Origin: Mariprofundaceae bacterium
Lineage (GTDB): Bacteria > Pseudomonadota > Zetaproteobacteria > Mariprofundales > Mariprofundaceae
Length of the DNA: 42,251 nucleotides
NCBI GenBank assembly: GCA_030950585.1
Contig: JAUZRG010000019.1
Span: 1-42,251, forward strand
Direction of reading: 5' to 3'
The notes below the pieces were generated by a model. It saw only the letters and a program-made list of their open reading frames with translations, was not told the DNA's origin and made no database searches. Of this stretch, positions 9,398-19,230 are shown one piece after another. How positions within the stretch are numbered: the first letter of the stretch is position 1; each line of letters starts with the position of its first letter. Position numbers and translations under genes: made by a program.

Positions 9398-10443
9398 AAG
9401 GGTGTGTCCGTTAAACGAAAGCCTTGTTGTAAGAGTGATTGTATCTGCTGTAAATTTTGGCTATTTTGTTGCTGAGTATTGCTTTGCAGGATGGTCATTT
9501 GTTCCAAAACTTGATGTAAGTCAGCAAAGCCAATATCCTCATTGTGTTGATGTAGTTTAAGTGCATCAGCAATGGCTTGGCTGTGTTGAGCCAAGGCATT
9601 CATTTGTACCTCCCATTGTTGCATGTGCTCTTGAGATTGGCTGAGTTGTGTTTGTAGCTCGCTACGTGCTTGGTGTTGTTCAGCCACACTGTCTTTGAGG
9701 CTTTGAATGAGCTCAACCAAATGATGATTGACTTGGCTATGATCCGTTTGAAAGACAGGAATGAGATAAAGGCTGGTGATGTTTTCTAGCTGCGCAAAGA
9801 TATGGCTTTGGGCATGTTGAAGCGCATTGAAAAAATAATTAAAAAAAACATAGCATAAAATAGCGGTGATGGTGGTGGATAAAGCGGTGGACATACCATG
9901 AATTACCATACCCATGCCCTCCTCATTGACGCTTGATTGCAATAAACCAGCTGAACCTGTGAGTGCCATTGATAATGAAACCACAGTACCAAAGACACCG
10001 AGCAAAATAAGGGTGTTATTGATAAAACGTGGCACATAAGTTTTGGCCTTTTCTATGGCACTTAAGCTGGCAGCCAGTGCCGCTTGATTAATGCTGCTTT
10101 TTTGTTGATATAAAGATTGCATGATGAGATAACGCTGTGAGATAAAGCTATTGGGTGGCACAGATTCTAAGGGGTCACGTTGGTCGCTATGGGTTTGAAA
10201 AAGGCTTAAAGCCTTTTCTTCATGCATATAACGTGTGAGTAGATAAGCAATATGCAATAAACCAATCACAAAAACCACAACAATTACACTATTGATGATG
10301 ATCCCGATAGGGGTGGCCTGAAACTGCACATAGGTTTGTAAAAACCATGTTTGTACCGCAAAAGCTAAGGTCAAGAGGACAAGAATAGCGATGAGCATTT
10401 GAATCAAAATATTAAAGCTATATCGGTGCGCTGGCATGTGCAT
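9394..10443 (-). CDS. MotA/TolQ/ExbB-type proton-channel protein
   Basis: Hydrophobic segments lie near residues 10-30 and 43-65. The MotA/ExbB core follows, with two long membrane helices near 140-160 and 185-210 and the small-residue-rich stretch TLILLGVFGTVVSLSMALTG between them. After residue 230 the protein becomes a Gln-rich helical cytoplasmic tail. Family members assemble as pentamers around a MotB/ExbD dimer and convert ion flow to rotation. The next gene overlaps by 4 bp and supplies that partner. ZorA of the Zorya phage-defence system has the same fold plus a long tail. Here there is no ZorC, ZorD or ZorE next door, so Zorya is not supported. A perfect 12-bp palindrome (CCTTAGCTAAGG, 10453-10464) lies just upstream of the start. 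Confidence 0.82.
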   Translation of the reverse strand: MHMPAHRYSFNILIQMLIAILVLLTLAFAVQTWFLQTYVQFQATPIGIIINSVIVVVFVIGLLHIAYLLTRYMHEEKALSLFQTHSDQRDPLESVPPNSFISQRYLIMQSLYQQKSSINQAALAASLSAIEKAKTYVPRFINNTLILLGVFGTVVSLSMALTGSAGLLQSSVNEEGMGMVIHGMSTALSTTITAILCYVFFNYFFNALQHAQSHIFAQLENITSLYLIPVFQTDHSQVNHHLVELIQSLKDSVAEQHQARSELQTQLSQSQEHMQQWEVQMNALAQHSQAIADALKLHQHNEDIGFADLHQVLEQMTILQSNTQQQNSQNLQQIQSLLQQGFRLTDTPL

Positions 10444-10651
10444 GGAATGACTCCTTAGCTAAGGTGGTCGGAGTATAGGCAAGTGAGGGTGTCTTTGTCA
10501 GTTAATGGGTGTTGAAAGACATCATGATTTAGGCCATTGTTTTGAGTTGTAGGAATATGTTGAGTAGGGATTAACGTGATCAAAAAAGTTGTAAAAAAAT
10601 GAAGGGTGTCTGACGAAGATCAACACATGCGTATTCATTTGAAGTAAGGCA

Positions 10652-10689
10652 TAAAAAAACCGCTGAACCTTAGGTCCAGCGGTTTTTTT
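10652..10689 (-). terminator. Rho-independent terminator downstream of glycogen phosphorylase
   Basis: A GC-rich hairpin (CCGCTG-A-ACC, loop TTA, GGT-C-CAGCGG) flanked by seven A on the left and seven T on the right. It works on either strand and lies 32 bp past the stop of the phosphorylase gene. The 10444-10720 stretch otherwise holds only the promoter region of the MotA-like gene. Confidence 0.88.
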
Positions 10690-10720
10690 ATGTGCTTTTA
10701 TTCTTTATTCTAAAAAAGTA

Positions 10721-13279
10721 TCAGTCGTGTAACCACTTCAAAAGACCCATAGAGAATGGATGAGCCAAGTTTTTATGGGTTGGATAGATACGGATTTGGT
10801 AATAAATATTACCTGTTATTTCTTGCGCCAACGTGAGGCTATAAACATGATCGCCTGTATGAGTCATTTCAGTCACACCGACGCGCTGATGTGTCGCATT
10901 TGGTGCAGCACGGTAGCTCACAACTTCAATGCGAACATCATCTTCATGTAAGTCATGCAAATAGGCTTTAACGCGAATTTCAAGTGAATCACCTTGGAAG
11001 CGTGTGCCTTCCAGTGTTGCACCTTCATTGCTTAAGCCAACTTTATGCCAGCCGTTAGATACTTTTTCTTTCCAAGCAGCCAATGCTTTCGCTTCAGAGA
11101 ATTGATTAGCAGCCATCAGCTGAGCAGACCTAGATGCTGGCACATAAAAGCGTTGGGCATACTCTGAGACCATGCGGTCTGTATTGAAATGTGGAATACT
11201 GCGAATCATCGCTTGTTTACAGATATGAACCCAAGCATCTGAAAAACCACTGTCGTTGCGTTGGTAATAGGTTGGAATCACATCATAACGCAAGGTATCG
11301 TAAAGCGAAGCAAGATCATCTGCATCACCGATCTCATCATTTTCATGACTATGGGCACCACCAATGACCCAACCATTGTCATCGTGGAAACCTTCAGGCC
11401 ACCAACCATCAAGAATACTAAGGTTTGGTACGCCATTCATGGCTGCCTTCATGCCTGATGTGCCTGAAGCTTCCATAGGACGACGTGGGTTATTCAACCA
11501 AACATCCACACCTGAGGTTAGGTAACGACCCAAGCTCATATCATAACCTTCGACCATCAAGACACGGCCGATGAATTCAGGTTTGCGTGAAATTTCGTGA
11601 ATGCGACGAATCAAAGCTTGACCGGGATGGTCGGCGGGATGTGCTTTACCTGCAAATAGGAATAAAATGGGGTGACCCACATCATCTAAAATCTCAAGTA
11701 ATTTGGCTTCATCTTCAAATAGTAGAGAGGCACGTTTGTAAGTTGCAAAACGACGTGCAAAACCAATGACCAAGGTGCGAACATCGAAATTAGCAGTCAT
11801 GCGACGTGTTAAACGTAAGCTTTCACCATTGCGGGTGGCTTGTTGCTCAAGAATCTCTTCCACATGGTTGAGCAAACGTAGTTTGATGGTTTGGTGAATG
11901 CTCCAGAAAAGAGAATCTGAAATTTGATGAATTTGATTCCAAAAATCAGGTGTTAATAACTGACTGCGCCATTGGTCACCGAATTGTTGATCAAAAAGGT
12001 TGATCCATTCTTGGTTCAACCAAGTGGTTACATGCACACCATTGGTCACTGAAGTGATGGGGTTTTCTTCTGGCTCAATATCTGGCCACATATCTTGGCA
12101 AATGTCAGAAGAGACTTCACCATGTAGTTTGGCAACACCATTTTGATAAGCAGAACCGTGAATGGCTAGGGCTGTTTGGTTAAAACCTTCGCTGCCATGA
12201 CCAAAGTCACCTTTACCCAAGTTGTGTAGTTCATCAATAGAAAGGCCGAGCGCATTGGCATAATGACCCATGTAGTGATCAAATAAATGGATCGGGAAAA
12301 TATCATGACCCGCAGGAACAGGGGTGTGCGTGGTGAAAACAGTGGCAGAGATTGTCATCTCTTTGGCTTGTGCAAATGAAAGTTGATCATTGTGCATGTA
12401 TTCACGAATACGCTCTAAAATAGTGAATGCTGCATGGCCTTCGTTGGCATGCCAAACGGTAGGTGCACGACCTGTGGCTCTTAGGGCGCGAACACCACCC
12501 ACACCGAGACAGATTTCTTGTTTAATACGGTTTTCAATATCACCACCATAAAGTTGTGAGGTGATAGTACGGTCTTCAGTTGAGTTTTGTTCAAGGTCAG
12601 CATCCAATAAAAGCATGCGGATATGGCCTGCGCGGGCTTCCCAAACTTGCAACTGAAGTTCGCGATCAGGCAAAGAAATAGAAATAATCGCATCTTCATC
12701 TTGTAGGTTTTTGGCTTTTGCGACAGATAAGTCACCGAATTTGTTATCGTGATAGGTGGCAATTTGCTTGCCATAACCATCGATAGTTTGGGTGAAGTAG
12801 CCATTGCGATAAAGAAGGCCAACAGCTGTAAAAGGTAAGCCTAAATCACTGGCTGATTTACAATGATCACCAGCAAGAATACCTAAGCCACCAGAGTAAA
12901 TTGGTAGAGATTCATGCAGACCAAATTCAGCTGAAAAGTAAGCAATGCTGTGTTCTTGGGCATCATCAAACGTGGTGGGGAACCATTGGTTATCTTCGGT
13001 TTTATAGGAATCGTAATAGGATAATATACCATTATATGCGGCCAAAAAAGAACGATCTTTTGAGACTTCGTTAAGTCGATCTTGGTTAATACGACGTAAA
13101 AACAATAGCGGGTTATGATCGCATAGTTCCCATAGTTCGGAATCCATGGTGTAAAATAAAGCGCGTGCCTTAGTGTTCCAAGAAAACCATAAGTCGTAAG
13201 CTAGTTCTTCTAAGCGAACGAGGTTAGCTGGAATGGTTGGGCGAATTTGTACAAAATAACGTTTACCGTTGGGATTCAA
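10721..13279 (-). CDS. glgP: Alpha-glucan (glycogen) phosphorylase
   Basis: Releases glucose-1-phosphate from glycogen or maltodextrin, using PLP. The N-terminal DUF3417 domain (LAYDLWFSWNTKARALF) marks the compact alpha-glucan phosphorylase family of about 850 aa (TIGR02094 type). The PLP-lysine motif SGTSGMKAAMNG sits near residue 610, followed by the conserved DGWWPEG. A longer frame begins at a TTG at 13333 without a ribosome site. I prefer the TTG at 13279, because AAGGAG lies 6 bases upstream; this gives 852 aa. The gene is monocistronic, ended by the hairpin downstream. A pyrophosphate-type phosphofructokinase encoded 7 kb away would handle the resulting hexose phosphate. Confidence 0.92.
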   Translation of the reverse strand: MNPNGKRYFVQIRPTIPANLVRLEELAYDLWFSWNTKARALFYTMDSELWELCDHNPLLFLRRINQDRLNEVSKDRSFLAAYNGILSYYDSYKTEDNQWFPTTFDDAQEHSIAYFSAEFGLHESLPIYSGGLGILAGDHCKSASDLGLPFTAVGLLYRNGYFTQTIDGYGKQIATYHDNKFGDLSVAKAKNLQDEDAIISISLPDRELQLQVWEARAGHIRMLLLDADLEQNSTEDRTITSQLYGGDIENRIKQEICLGVGGVRALRATGRAPTVWHANEGHAAFTILERIREYMHNDQLSFAQAKEMTISATVFTTHTPVPAGHDIFPIHLFDHYMGHYANALGLSIDELHNLGKGDFGHGSEGFNQTALAIHGSAYQNGVAKLHGEVSSDICQDMWPDIEPEENPITSVTNGVHVTTWLNQEWINLFDQQFGDQWRSQLLTPDFWNQIHQISDSLFWSIHQTIKLRLLNHVEEILEQQATRNGESLRLTRRMTANFDVRTLVIGFARRFATYKRASLLFEDEAKLLEILDDVGHPILFLFAGKAHPADHPGQALIRRIHEISRKPEFIGRVLMVEGYDMSLGRYLTSGVDVWLNNPRRPMEASGTSGMKAAMNGVPNLSILDGWWPEGFHDDNGWVIGGAHSHENDEIGDADDLASLYDTLRYDVIPTYYQRNDSGFSDAWVHICKQAMIRSIPHFNTDRMVSEYAQRFYVPASRSAQLMAANQFSEAKALAAWKEKVSNGWHKVGLSNEGATLEGTRFQGDSLEIRVKAYLHDLHEDDVRIEVVSYRAAPNATHQRVGVTEMTHTGDHVYSLTLAQEITGNIYYQIRIYPTHKNLAHPFSMGLLKWLHD

Positions 13280-13415
13280 TGATGTCTCCTTGACCAAAAA
13301 GCGAAACCTTGTCGTTGCTTTGTTGAAAGTCAATTCTTAAACATGGGTGTTTTTTAGGATATTTTTCTTGTTTTAGAAGATGTGCTGCTATCATGATGAT
13401 TTATCATGGTTTTTA

Positions 13416-15257
13416 TTATAATGTGAAGATATTTACGCGATTTCGTCCTGAGTTTTTGGCCTCGTATAAAGCTGTGTCGGCAAAGTTGAAAAGCGTATGT
13501 GCATCCTCTTCTTGATGAAGGTATAAAGAGGCAACGCCACCACTAATAGTGATGGGCACACGCTTTCCTTCCACCATAAAGTGAATGTTTTCAATAGCAG
13601 TGCGCATGCGGTCTGCGATGGTATAAGAGCCACGGCTAATGGTATTGGGTAATAGAATAACAAACTCTTCACCACCATAGCGAAAGAGCATATCTTGAGA
13701 GCGATGGACTTCTGATTGTAAGGTTTGTGCGACTTTTTGTAAGCATTGATCACCTGTGTGGTGACCATAATTATCATTAAAGTTTTTAAAATGATCAATA
13801 TCAACGATGATCATGGATAAGATTTCTTTATCTTGAATGGCTTGTTTCACGAGTTGTTTATAGCGCAGGTTGAAGCTATGGCGGTTAAAAACATTGGTTA
13901 AGCTATCGTATTGATTGATACGATTGAGTTCAGCGTTGTCTTTTAGTAATTTTTCAACTTGTGTTTCAAGTTGAATGGTGCGGCCTTGAATGCTTTTTTC
14001 TAAGACTTGTTGTTGTGTCTTTTGCATGGTGGATAATGTCTCTTCAGTTGCAGACCTTTTGCTTTGTTCGGACTGAATATGAAGTTTTAATAAAAAAATG
14101 AGAATGCCTGCTTCTAAAAGGCCTGTGAGTTGAAGTAAAAGGTGGTCAATATTGGATAAAGGAATAAAACCAAGTTTACTACTTACTTCATAGATGATGA
14201 GTAATAAAAAGAGAAGCCAAAAAATAGTGTAGTAATAAATGGATGTGTCGTGTTTGTTGGTAAGCTGAATACCAATACACAGTAAGGACAGTGTGACGAT
14301 GAGCAAAAGACCCACAGCAATGATTAAGTTGACCACATAAGGCAATAAAAAGACAAGCATCATGACCACCACAGAGAAGGTGATAAGCATACTAAGCCAT
14401 GTTGATAATGCATGAGTTAGTTGTTTTTGACGCTTTAAATAAGCCATTTTCAACAAGCAAGCGGATAAGCTTGCCAGCATTAAGAAGATGATAAGTAATG
14501 TGTTGCTGGGTTCTGCATGTTTGGGCCAGATAAATTGAAAACCCAAGCCTGAGGTGATGAGTAATAGGCAAGAAAAACAACAGATATGAATGAAGTAATG
14601 AAAGTATTCTATATAACCAATGGATATAAATAAAATCAAACTATAAAAAACAATAATCAACATGGCTCCGATGAAAAAGCCTTGTAAGATATTATCAATT
14701 TGTTTTGATTTTTGGAATGCTGGTGTCGACCATAGTTTAAGTGGGATTTGCATAATGCCGTTATTTTTTACACGAAAATAGACATGCGTTTCTGTTGTTG
14801 GCGATAAGGTCAGTGGAAATGCAAAGTGTCGGTGTAAAATAGGTCGTTTGGCAAAGGGGTATTCTTGACCTGCATGAAAGCGTTGTAGGAGTTCATTATT
14901 TTGAAAAATATAAAGGCCAATATGATTGAGAAAGGGGTAACGAATTTCTAAAACATGCTCTATTTGTGTGCTTTTAGGTAAGGTGAAGTGAAACCAATAG
15001 GCTGCTTCCTGAAAACCGAAAGATCTTTTTTTAGTCTGCTGCCAAGCAGTGCTGCGACGAGCTTGGTGAATCGTATCTTGAAGGCTAGGGTCAGTTAAGT
15101 ACTCCAGTTGAATCTTGTAAGAAGGACTTAATTGTGTGGTCGCGTTGGCTAGGACATGGCTGGGGATACATAAAGTCAACATCCACAAGGCCACCCATAT
15201 GATTAAAAACATGTGACGTTGTGAATGGGTACTCAGTTGATTTTCAGTTCCCATCAT
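13416..15257 (-). CDS. 7TM-DISM sensor diguanylate cyclase
   Basis: Makes c-di-GMP from two GTP. A signal-peptide-like segment is at residues 15-38. A periplasmic 7TMR-DISM extracellular domain spans about 40-170, seven membrane helices about 185-395, a coiled coil about 400-440, and a GGDEF domain about 445-612. The active-site motif is GGEEF, and RSQD five residues upstream fits the RxxD product-inhibition site, so it should be active and feedback-inhibited. The C-terminus ends in the usual ALYEAKNSGRNRV helix. It overlaps the end of rnfH by 14 bp and closes the yfgM-to-rnfH run. The sensed ligand is unknown. A short 6-bp palindrome follows the gene but has no strong T-run. Confidence 0.9.
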   Translation of the reverse strand: MMGTENQLSTHSQRHMFLIIWVALWMLTLCIPSHVLANATTQLSPSYKIQLEYLTDPSLQDTIHQARRSTAWQQTKKRSFGFQEAAYWFHFTLPKSTQIEHVLEIRYPFLNHIGLYIFQNNELLQRFHAGQEYPFAKRPILHRHFAFPLTLSPTTETHVYFRVKNNGIMQIPLKLWSTPAFQKSKQIDNILQGFFIGAMLIIVFYSLILFISIGYIEYFHYFIHICCFSCLLLITSGLGFQFIWPKHAEPSNTLLIIFLMLASLSACLLKMAYLKRQKQLTHALSTWLSMLITFSVVVMMLVFLLPYVVNLIIAVGLLLIVTLSLLCIGIQLTNKHDTSIYYYTIFWLLFLLLIIYEVSSKLGFIPLSNIDHLLLQLTGLLEAGILIFLLKLHIQSEQSKRSATEETLSTMQKTQQQVLEKSIQGRTIQLETQVEKLLKDNAELNRINQYDSLTNVFNRHSFNLRYKQLVKQAIQDKEILSMIIVDIDHFKNFNDNYGHHTGDQCLQKVAQTLQSEVHRSQDMLFRYGGEEFVILLPNTISRGSYTIADRMRTAIENIHFMVEGKRVPITISGGVASLYLHQEEDAHTLFNFADTALYEAKNSGRNRVNIFTL

Positions 15258-15540
15258 TTTTTAACGGAGTAGCTATTTTTTTCTTCTCTTTTGCATAAGG
15301 ACTACGGCTTTTCTTAGGCAAAGTACGATAAATTTCAATGCGGTCACCGTCATAAACGACAGCATCTAATTTTATTACTTTTGAAAAAACGCCTATTTTA
15401 TTGATCTTCAAATCAACTTCAGGGTGTATTTCAAGAATACGACTTAGCTCTATGGCTTGGCGAGCTGTACTGCCATCAGCAAGTTCGAGTTGCTCTAAAA
15501 TTTGCTTTTCAGGTAAAGCATAGACCACTGTAATCCACAT
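15244..15540 (-). CDS. rnfH: RnfH family ubiquitin-like protein
   Basis: A 98-aa beta-grasp (ubiquitin-fold) protein of the UPF0125/RnfH family. The opening WITVVYALPEKQ and the central SGILEIHPE-like stretch (here RILEIHPEVDLKINKIGVF) and the DRIEIYRTL end are typical. Its molecular role is not established; it is almost always encoded beside ratA, as here (1 bp apart). The C-terminal tail is Lys-rich. It is also called RatB in the RatAB context. Confidence 0.9.
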   Translation of the reverse strand: MWITVVYALPEKQILEQLELADGSTARQAIELSRILEIHPEVDLKINKIGVFSKVIKLDAVVYDGDRIEIYRTLPKKSRSPYAKEKKKIATPLKNDGN

Positions 15541-15541
15541 A

Positions 15542-15979
15542 TTAAGCTGATTTATACAATGTTAAGGCGCGTTTTTCAAATTCACAAACCATCGATTGGC
15601 ATGCTTTATTGAAAATAGGCGATGCCACAAGGCTGAGCATGCGATTATTAAACTCAAAATCAATGGAAAAATGAACGCGGCAACGGTTCTCGCCCAAATC
15701 ATCGAAAGTCCATAAGGATTGTAAAAATTTAAAAGGTCCTTGCAATAAACGAACTTCGATGAGCTTGTGACGCAAAAAACGATCTACCGTTTGGAAGCTT
15801 TGTTGAATACCTGCAAAATCTGCACATAACTCAGCACTTAATTCATCATGGGTGGATGAAAGAATATGTGCTTTGGTGACCCAAGGTAAAAACTCAGGGT
15901 ATTTTTCAATATCAATCACCACATCAAACATCTGTGCTGTGGAGCAGTTAATGACTTGGGTTTTTTCAAAACTTGGCAT
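15542..15979 (-). CDS. ratA: RatA-type START/Coq10-like protein
   Basis: A 145-aa polyketide cyclase/START-fold protein. The opening ends in the conserved YPEFLPWV, and FDDLGENRCRVHFSIDFEF with a final helix covering the lipid pocket complete the family pattern. The E. coli homologue was described as a toxin blocking 70S ribosome formation. Most relatives bind ubiquinone-like lipids (Coq10), so a respiratory or lipid role is equally possible. It is followed after 1 bp by rnfH and preceded after 3 bp by der. Confidence 0.9.
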   Translation of the reverse strand: MPSFEKTQVINCSTAQMFDVVIDIEKYPEFLPWVTKAHILSSTHDELSAELCADFAGIQQSFQTVDRFLRHKLIEVRLLQGPFKFLQSLWTFDDLGENRCRVHFSIDFEFNNRMLSLVASPIFNKACQSMVCEFEKRALTLYKSA

Positions 15980-15982
15980 GGT

Positions 15983-17344
15983 TTATTTTTTTTTGTGGTC
16001 AGGAATATGTTTTTTTGTGGGGTCAGGCATATAAGGATTCGTAGAACCATCAAAAATAAAACGAACAGGCACAGCGGCTAAGTCAAAGTTTTTCTTAAAA
16101 CTTTGCTCAAGATAGCGAACATAGGTTTCTTTGATTTTAGTGGGGCGATTACTAAATATTTTAATGGTAGGCGGGTTGGTTGTGACTTGAGTGGCATATT
16201 TTAAACGAATAACACCCGCTTTGCGATGCGGTACATACTGTTGCTGTTCAGCATATTCTAACCAACGGTTTAGCTCACCTGTACTCAGGGTAAATTGATT
16301 GCGTTTGGCAGCAGCGATGGCTGCTTTGAGTAAAGCTTTGCAACCTTGACCTGTTTGAGCGGAGATATGACATACTTTCAAATCATGTTGAGAGCGCATA
16401 CGGTAGCTGAGACGTTGCTCATAGCGTTCGCTTTCTTGTTCTGTCATCGCATCACTTTTATTCACAGCAATGACCAAGGCAGAGCCTTCATCTTGTGCCA
16501 TTTGAATCAGTCGCATGTCTTGTTCAACAATGGTTTCTTCGCCATCAAGTAATAGCACAGCGGCTTGGGCGCGGTGCAAGGCTTGGCGGCCTTTGACGCG
16601 CGAAACAAATTCAATCACATCATTGATGCGACCTTGTTTGCGTTGGCCTGCGGTATCAATCAAGCGTACTTTGCCTTCGCGATGTGCAATATCAGTGTCG
16701 ATGGCATCACGAGTGGTACCAGCGATAGGGCTAACCACCATGCGATCACGACCTATCCAACGGTTGACCAATGATGATTTTCCAACATTAGGACGACCAA
16801 TGATGGCAATCTTAGCGATAATATCTTCATCATCCTCTTCATTGACCTCTGCTTCTTTGGGAAGAAGGTGAGAAGTAGCGTGAAGGAGTTCTTTGATGCC
16901 TTTGCCATGTACGGCTGAGGTGGGAATCAACTGGGTGATTCCTAGGCGGTGAAATTCCATTTCACTGCCTTCAGCTTCGGCTTTATTGACAACCAAGATG
17001 ATGGGTAAGCCTGTGTGGCGCAGTTTGCGGGCAATACTTTGGTCAACTGTGGTTAAGCCACATTGGCCATCAACCACAAAAAAGACAATGTGTGCGACAT
17101 CTAAAGCTGCTTGTACTTGTTGATCTATGGCATCTTGCATCGTGCCATGAGGTGTTTCACCAATACCACCTGTATCGACAAGAATGGTGGATTGTCCATG
17201 TACGTCCCATACATGCTCAACACGATCAACGGTCACACCAGGGCGATCGCCAACAATGGCTTGGCGACGCTTGAGGAGGCGATTAAAAAGGGAAGATTTA
17301 CCAACGTTGGGGCGACCAACGATGGCAATGGCAGGAATACTCAT
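15983..17344 (-). CDS. der: GTPase Der (EngA), 50S ribosome assembly
   Basis: A tandem double GTPase needed for large-subunit assembly. The first G domain has GRPNVGKSSLFNRL near residue 9, DTGG and NKAE. The second has GRPNVGKSSLVNRW near 183, DTAGQ and NKSD. A KH-like domain follows (about 355-440) and the tail is Lys-rich. The length of 453 aa is normal. The start ATG overlaps the TGA of bamB (ATGA). The order bamB-der is the classic proteobacterial arrangement. Confidence 0.97.
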   Translation of the reverse strand: MSIPAIAIVGRPNVGKSSLFNRLLKRRQAIVGDRPGVTVDRVEHVWDVHGQSTILVDTGGIGETPHGTMQDAIDQQVQAALDVAHIVFFVVDGQCGLTTVDQSIARKLRHTGLPIILVVNKAEAEGSEMEFHRLGITQLIPTSAVHGKGIKELLHATSHLLPKEAEVNEEDDEDIIAKIAIIGRPNVGKSSLVNRWIGRDRMVVSPIAGTTRDAIDTDIAHREGKVRLIDTAGQRKQGRINDVIEFVSRVKGRQALHRAQAAVLLLDGEETIVEQDMRLIQMAQDEGSALVIAVNKSDAMTEQESERYEQRLSYRMRSQHDLKVCHISAQTGQGCKALLKAAIAAAKRNQFTLSTGELNRWLEYAEQQQYVPHRKAGVIRLKYATQVTTNPPTIKIFSNRPTKIKETYVRYLEQSFKKNFDLAAVPVRFIFDGSTNPYMPDPTKKHIPDHKKK

Positions 17345-18429
17345 TGGCTTACCAAGTGCAATACACCACGGTGGTTGCGAATTAAAATGCCATGAGCGGA
17401 GCTGACGGGAGCTCGGTCAATTCTTGCGGGTATACGCATGGTTTGTTGTACCTTTCCTTCTGTGCTTAGTGCGTAGATTTGGCCATTGTGATCGGCGAAC
17501 CATAGCTTTTGATCGTAGAGTGCGGGACCAACAACTTCAGCAGAACTAAGATGCTGCTTCCATTGTGTGACGCCGTCTTTGGGGTTAATCGCGAGGCTAT
17601 CGCCTGTGCTCGTGCTGAAGTAGAGCATGCCTTGGTGGAGCAGAGGGTTTGATTTCAGTGAAAAATGACGTTTCCAAATAATATCACCTGTTTGTAAATT
17701 AAGGGCACGAAGCTCACCTTGGTAAAAGGACACAATTAACATATTACCCGCAATGATAGGATCTGCGACGGGTGCGCGTAATTCACTTAAAACCTGAGCG
17801 AAAGGGTCAATATTTAATTGTTTTTGCCAAATCAAATCACCATTGCTTGCATTGAGTGCGACAGCATCACCATTGTTTAAAATGGCATAAATAGTTTGAC
17901 CCTGAACAACAGGTGAAGAGCCAAAATACATACCTAATCCACCCACACTACCCGCGTAGCTCCACTGTTTTTTACCTTTCGCGTTGAGGCGATAGATGTG
18001 ATTGTCAGCGGTTTGGACGATGATGTCATGCCCAAAAGCCACAGGATGACCCAAAGATGCAGAGCTTAATTTATATCGCCATAAAACACTTTCTTGCTTG
18101 GTATCAACGGCATACAACGTACCTTGGCTGTCAGATAAAATAGCCTGTCCATTTTTAAGGGCAAGGATACCACCTTCGCACGGTGCATCGAGTGCGATGC
18201 GTTGACGCTCCCAGCCATTGGGTGAATAAATATGCAAGCGTGCATCTTGGCCTGCAATCATGATGTTGTCTTGATGCACCGCAGGGATACTATAACCATA
18301 GGCAGAAGCGGATTGACGTTGGTCAACATTTTTCTGCCAGTTGCTATGTAAACCTTGGTTAAACATACAGGCTTGCAGCATGAATAAGCTAAATAAGAGG
18401 AGAAACCTAAAAAGAATCATTGGGTTCAT
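17341..18429 (-). CDS. bamB: Outer membrane assembly lipoprotein BamB
   Basis: A beta-propeller lipoprotein of the BAM complex, which inserts outer-membrane beta-barrels. The N-terminus is a lipoprotein signal peptide ending LLFSLFMLQAC, with the lipidated Cys near 21. The rest is a run of PQQ/YfgL-like blades with repeated ALNASNGDLIWQ and ALNLQTGDIIWK units. The length of 362 aa is normal. It overlaps yfgM (ATGA) upstream and der downstream. Confidence 0.94.
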   Translation of the reverse strand: MNPMILFRFLLLFSLFMLQACMFNQGLHSNWQKNVDQRQSASAYGYSIPAVHQDNIMIAGQDARLHIYSPNGWERQRIALDAPCEGGILALKNGQAILSDSQGTLYAVDTKQESVLWRYKLSSASLGHPVAFGHDIIVQTADNHIYRLNAKGKKQWSYAGSVGGLGMYFGSSPVVQGQTIYAILNNGDAVALNASNGDLIWQKQLNIDPFAQVLSELRAPVADPIIAGNMLIVSFYQGELRALNLQTGDIIWKRHFSLKSNPLLHQGMLYFSTSTGDSLAINPKDGVTQWKQHLSSAEVVGPALYDQKLWFADHNGQIYALSTEGKVQQTMRIPARIDRAPVSSAHGILIRNHRGVLHLVSQ

Positions 18430-19070
18430 GCAGCTGATTTAAGTTTTAATAATAGTTGTTCAATGTGTTTTTGAAGAGCTTTATCATGAGAAATTGCTTC
18501 TTGAGCTTTTTCTAAAAGGTCTCGTTTAGCGTCTGCACCTTGTTCAATTTGAGCAAGTAGGAAGTAGCGCAGTTCAGCATAATCTTCTCCAACTTGATAT
18601 GCCAACTCAGATTTGGCTTTTTCAATATTATTTTCATTGATGTAAATACCTGCAAGATCAAGATGAGCTTGCCATGTCATTTCCAAAGTACATTTGGAAT
18701 GTGCCAATAGCTGTGTCAAATGTTCTTTGCTTTTGCTGCTATCAATCGATGATAAAATCATGAGCGACATTGCTGCATAAGAGCTACCTGAATAGCTTGT
18801 GACAACTTCGTTGAAAAAGTCTTGTCTTTTTTCAGTATCAGCAGTGTCCATCGCTTGGTGAAACAAGGTTGCTGCACCTTCTTGTTGTTTGACAAGTCTT
18901 TCTTTATACATGCCAACACCAACGATGATGATAATAAGCATGATTAGGCCAACAAATAATTGTTGCTGATATTTGTTTACCCATGCATGAATACGAGCGG
19001 ATCGCATATCACGTTGTAACTCTTGCATCTCGTCTTTACTGATTTCAATTGGCGGGGTTTTGTTATCCAC
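18426..19070 (-). CDS. YfgM-like ancillary SecYEG translocon subunit
   Basis: A 214-aa protein with a cytoplasmic N-tail, one membrane helix near residues 38-56 (LFVGLIMLIIIIVGVGMY) and a periplasmic TPR-like helical domain. This is the YfgM layout, and its position immediately before bamB-der matches other proteobacteria. YfgM is thought to link SecYEG with periplasmic chaperones. The start is a GTG with GGAG 10 bases upstream. No hisS is seen ahead of it, unlike in E. coli. Confidence 0.87.
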   Translation of the reverse strand: MDNKTPPIEISKDEMQELQRDMRSARIHAWVNKYQQQLFVGLIMLIIIIVGVGMYKERLVKQQEGAATLFHQAMDTADTEKRQDFFNEVVTSYSGSSYAAMSLMILSSIDSSKSKEHLTQLLAHSKCTLEMTWQAHLDLAGIYINENNIEKAKSELAYQVGEDYAELRYFLLAQIEQGADAKRDLLEKAQEAISHDKALQKHIEQLLLKLKSAA

Positions 19071-19230
19071 GGTATGCGTGCTCCATAGTGACTATCTTTT
19101 CAAACCGACGGAAAACTAGGAGATCGTTTCCAATTTGTCAGCCAAAATGATGAAAATAATGTCCATGATGTATGGTAAGGATGGTTTATTACTTATTTTT
19201 TTACTTGAAAATGGGGCTGTTTTTGCAAAT

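Noticed and set aside
8450-10443. Zorya defence system (ZorA/ZorB)
   Set aside because: The channel fold and long tail fit, but no ZorC, ZorD or ZorE is adjacent, the partner lacks the OmpA domain of ZorB, and the neighbours are fad genes and glgP.
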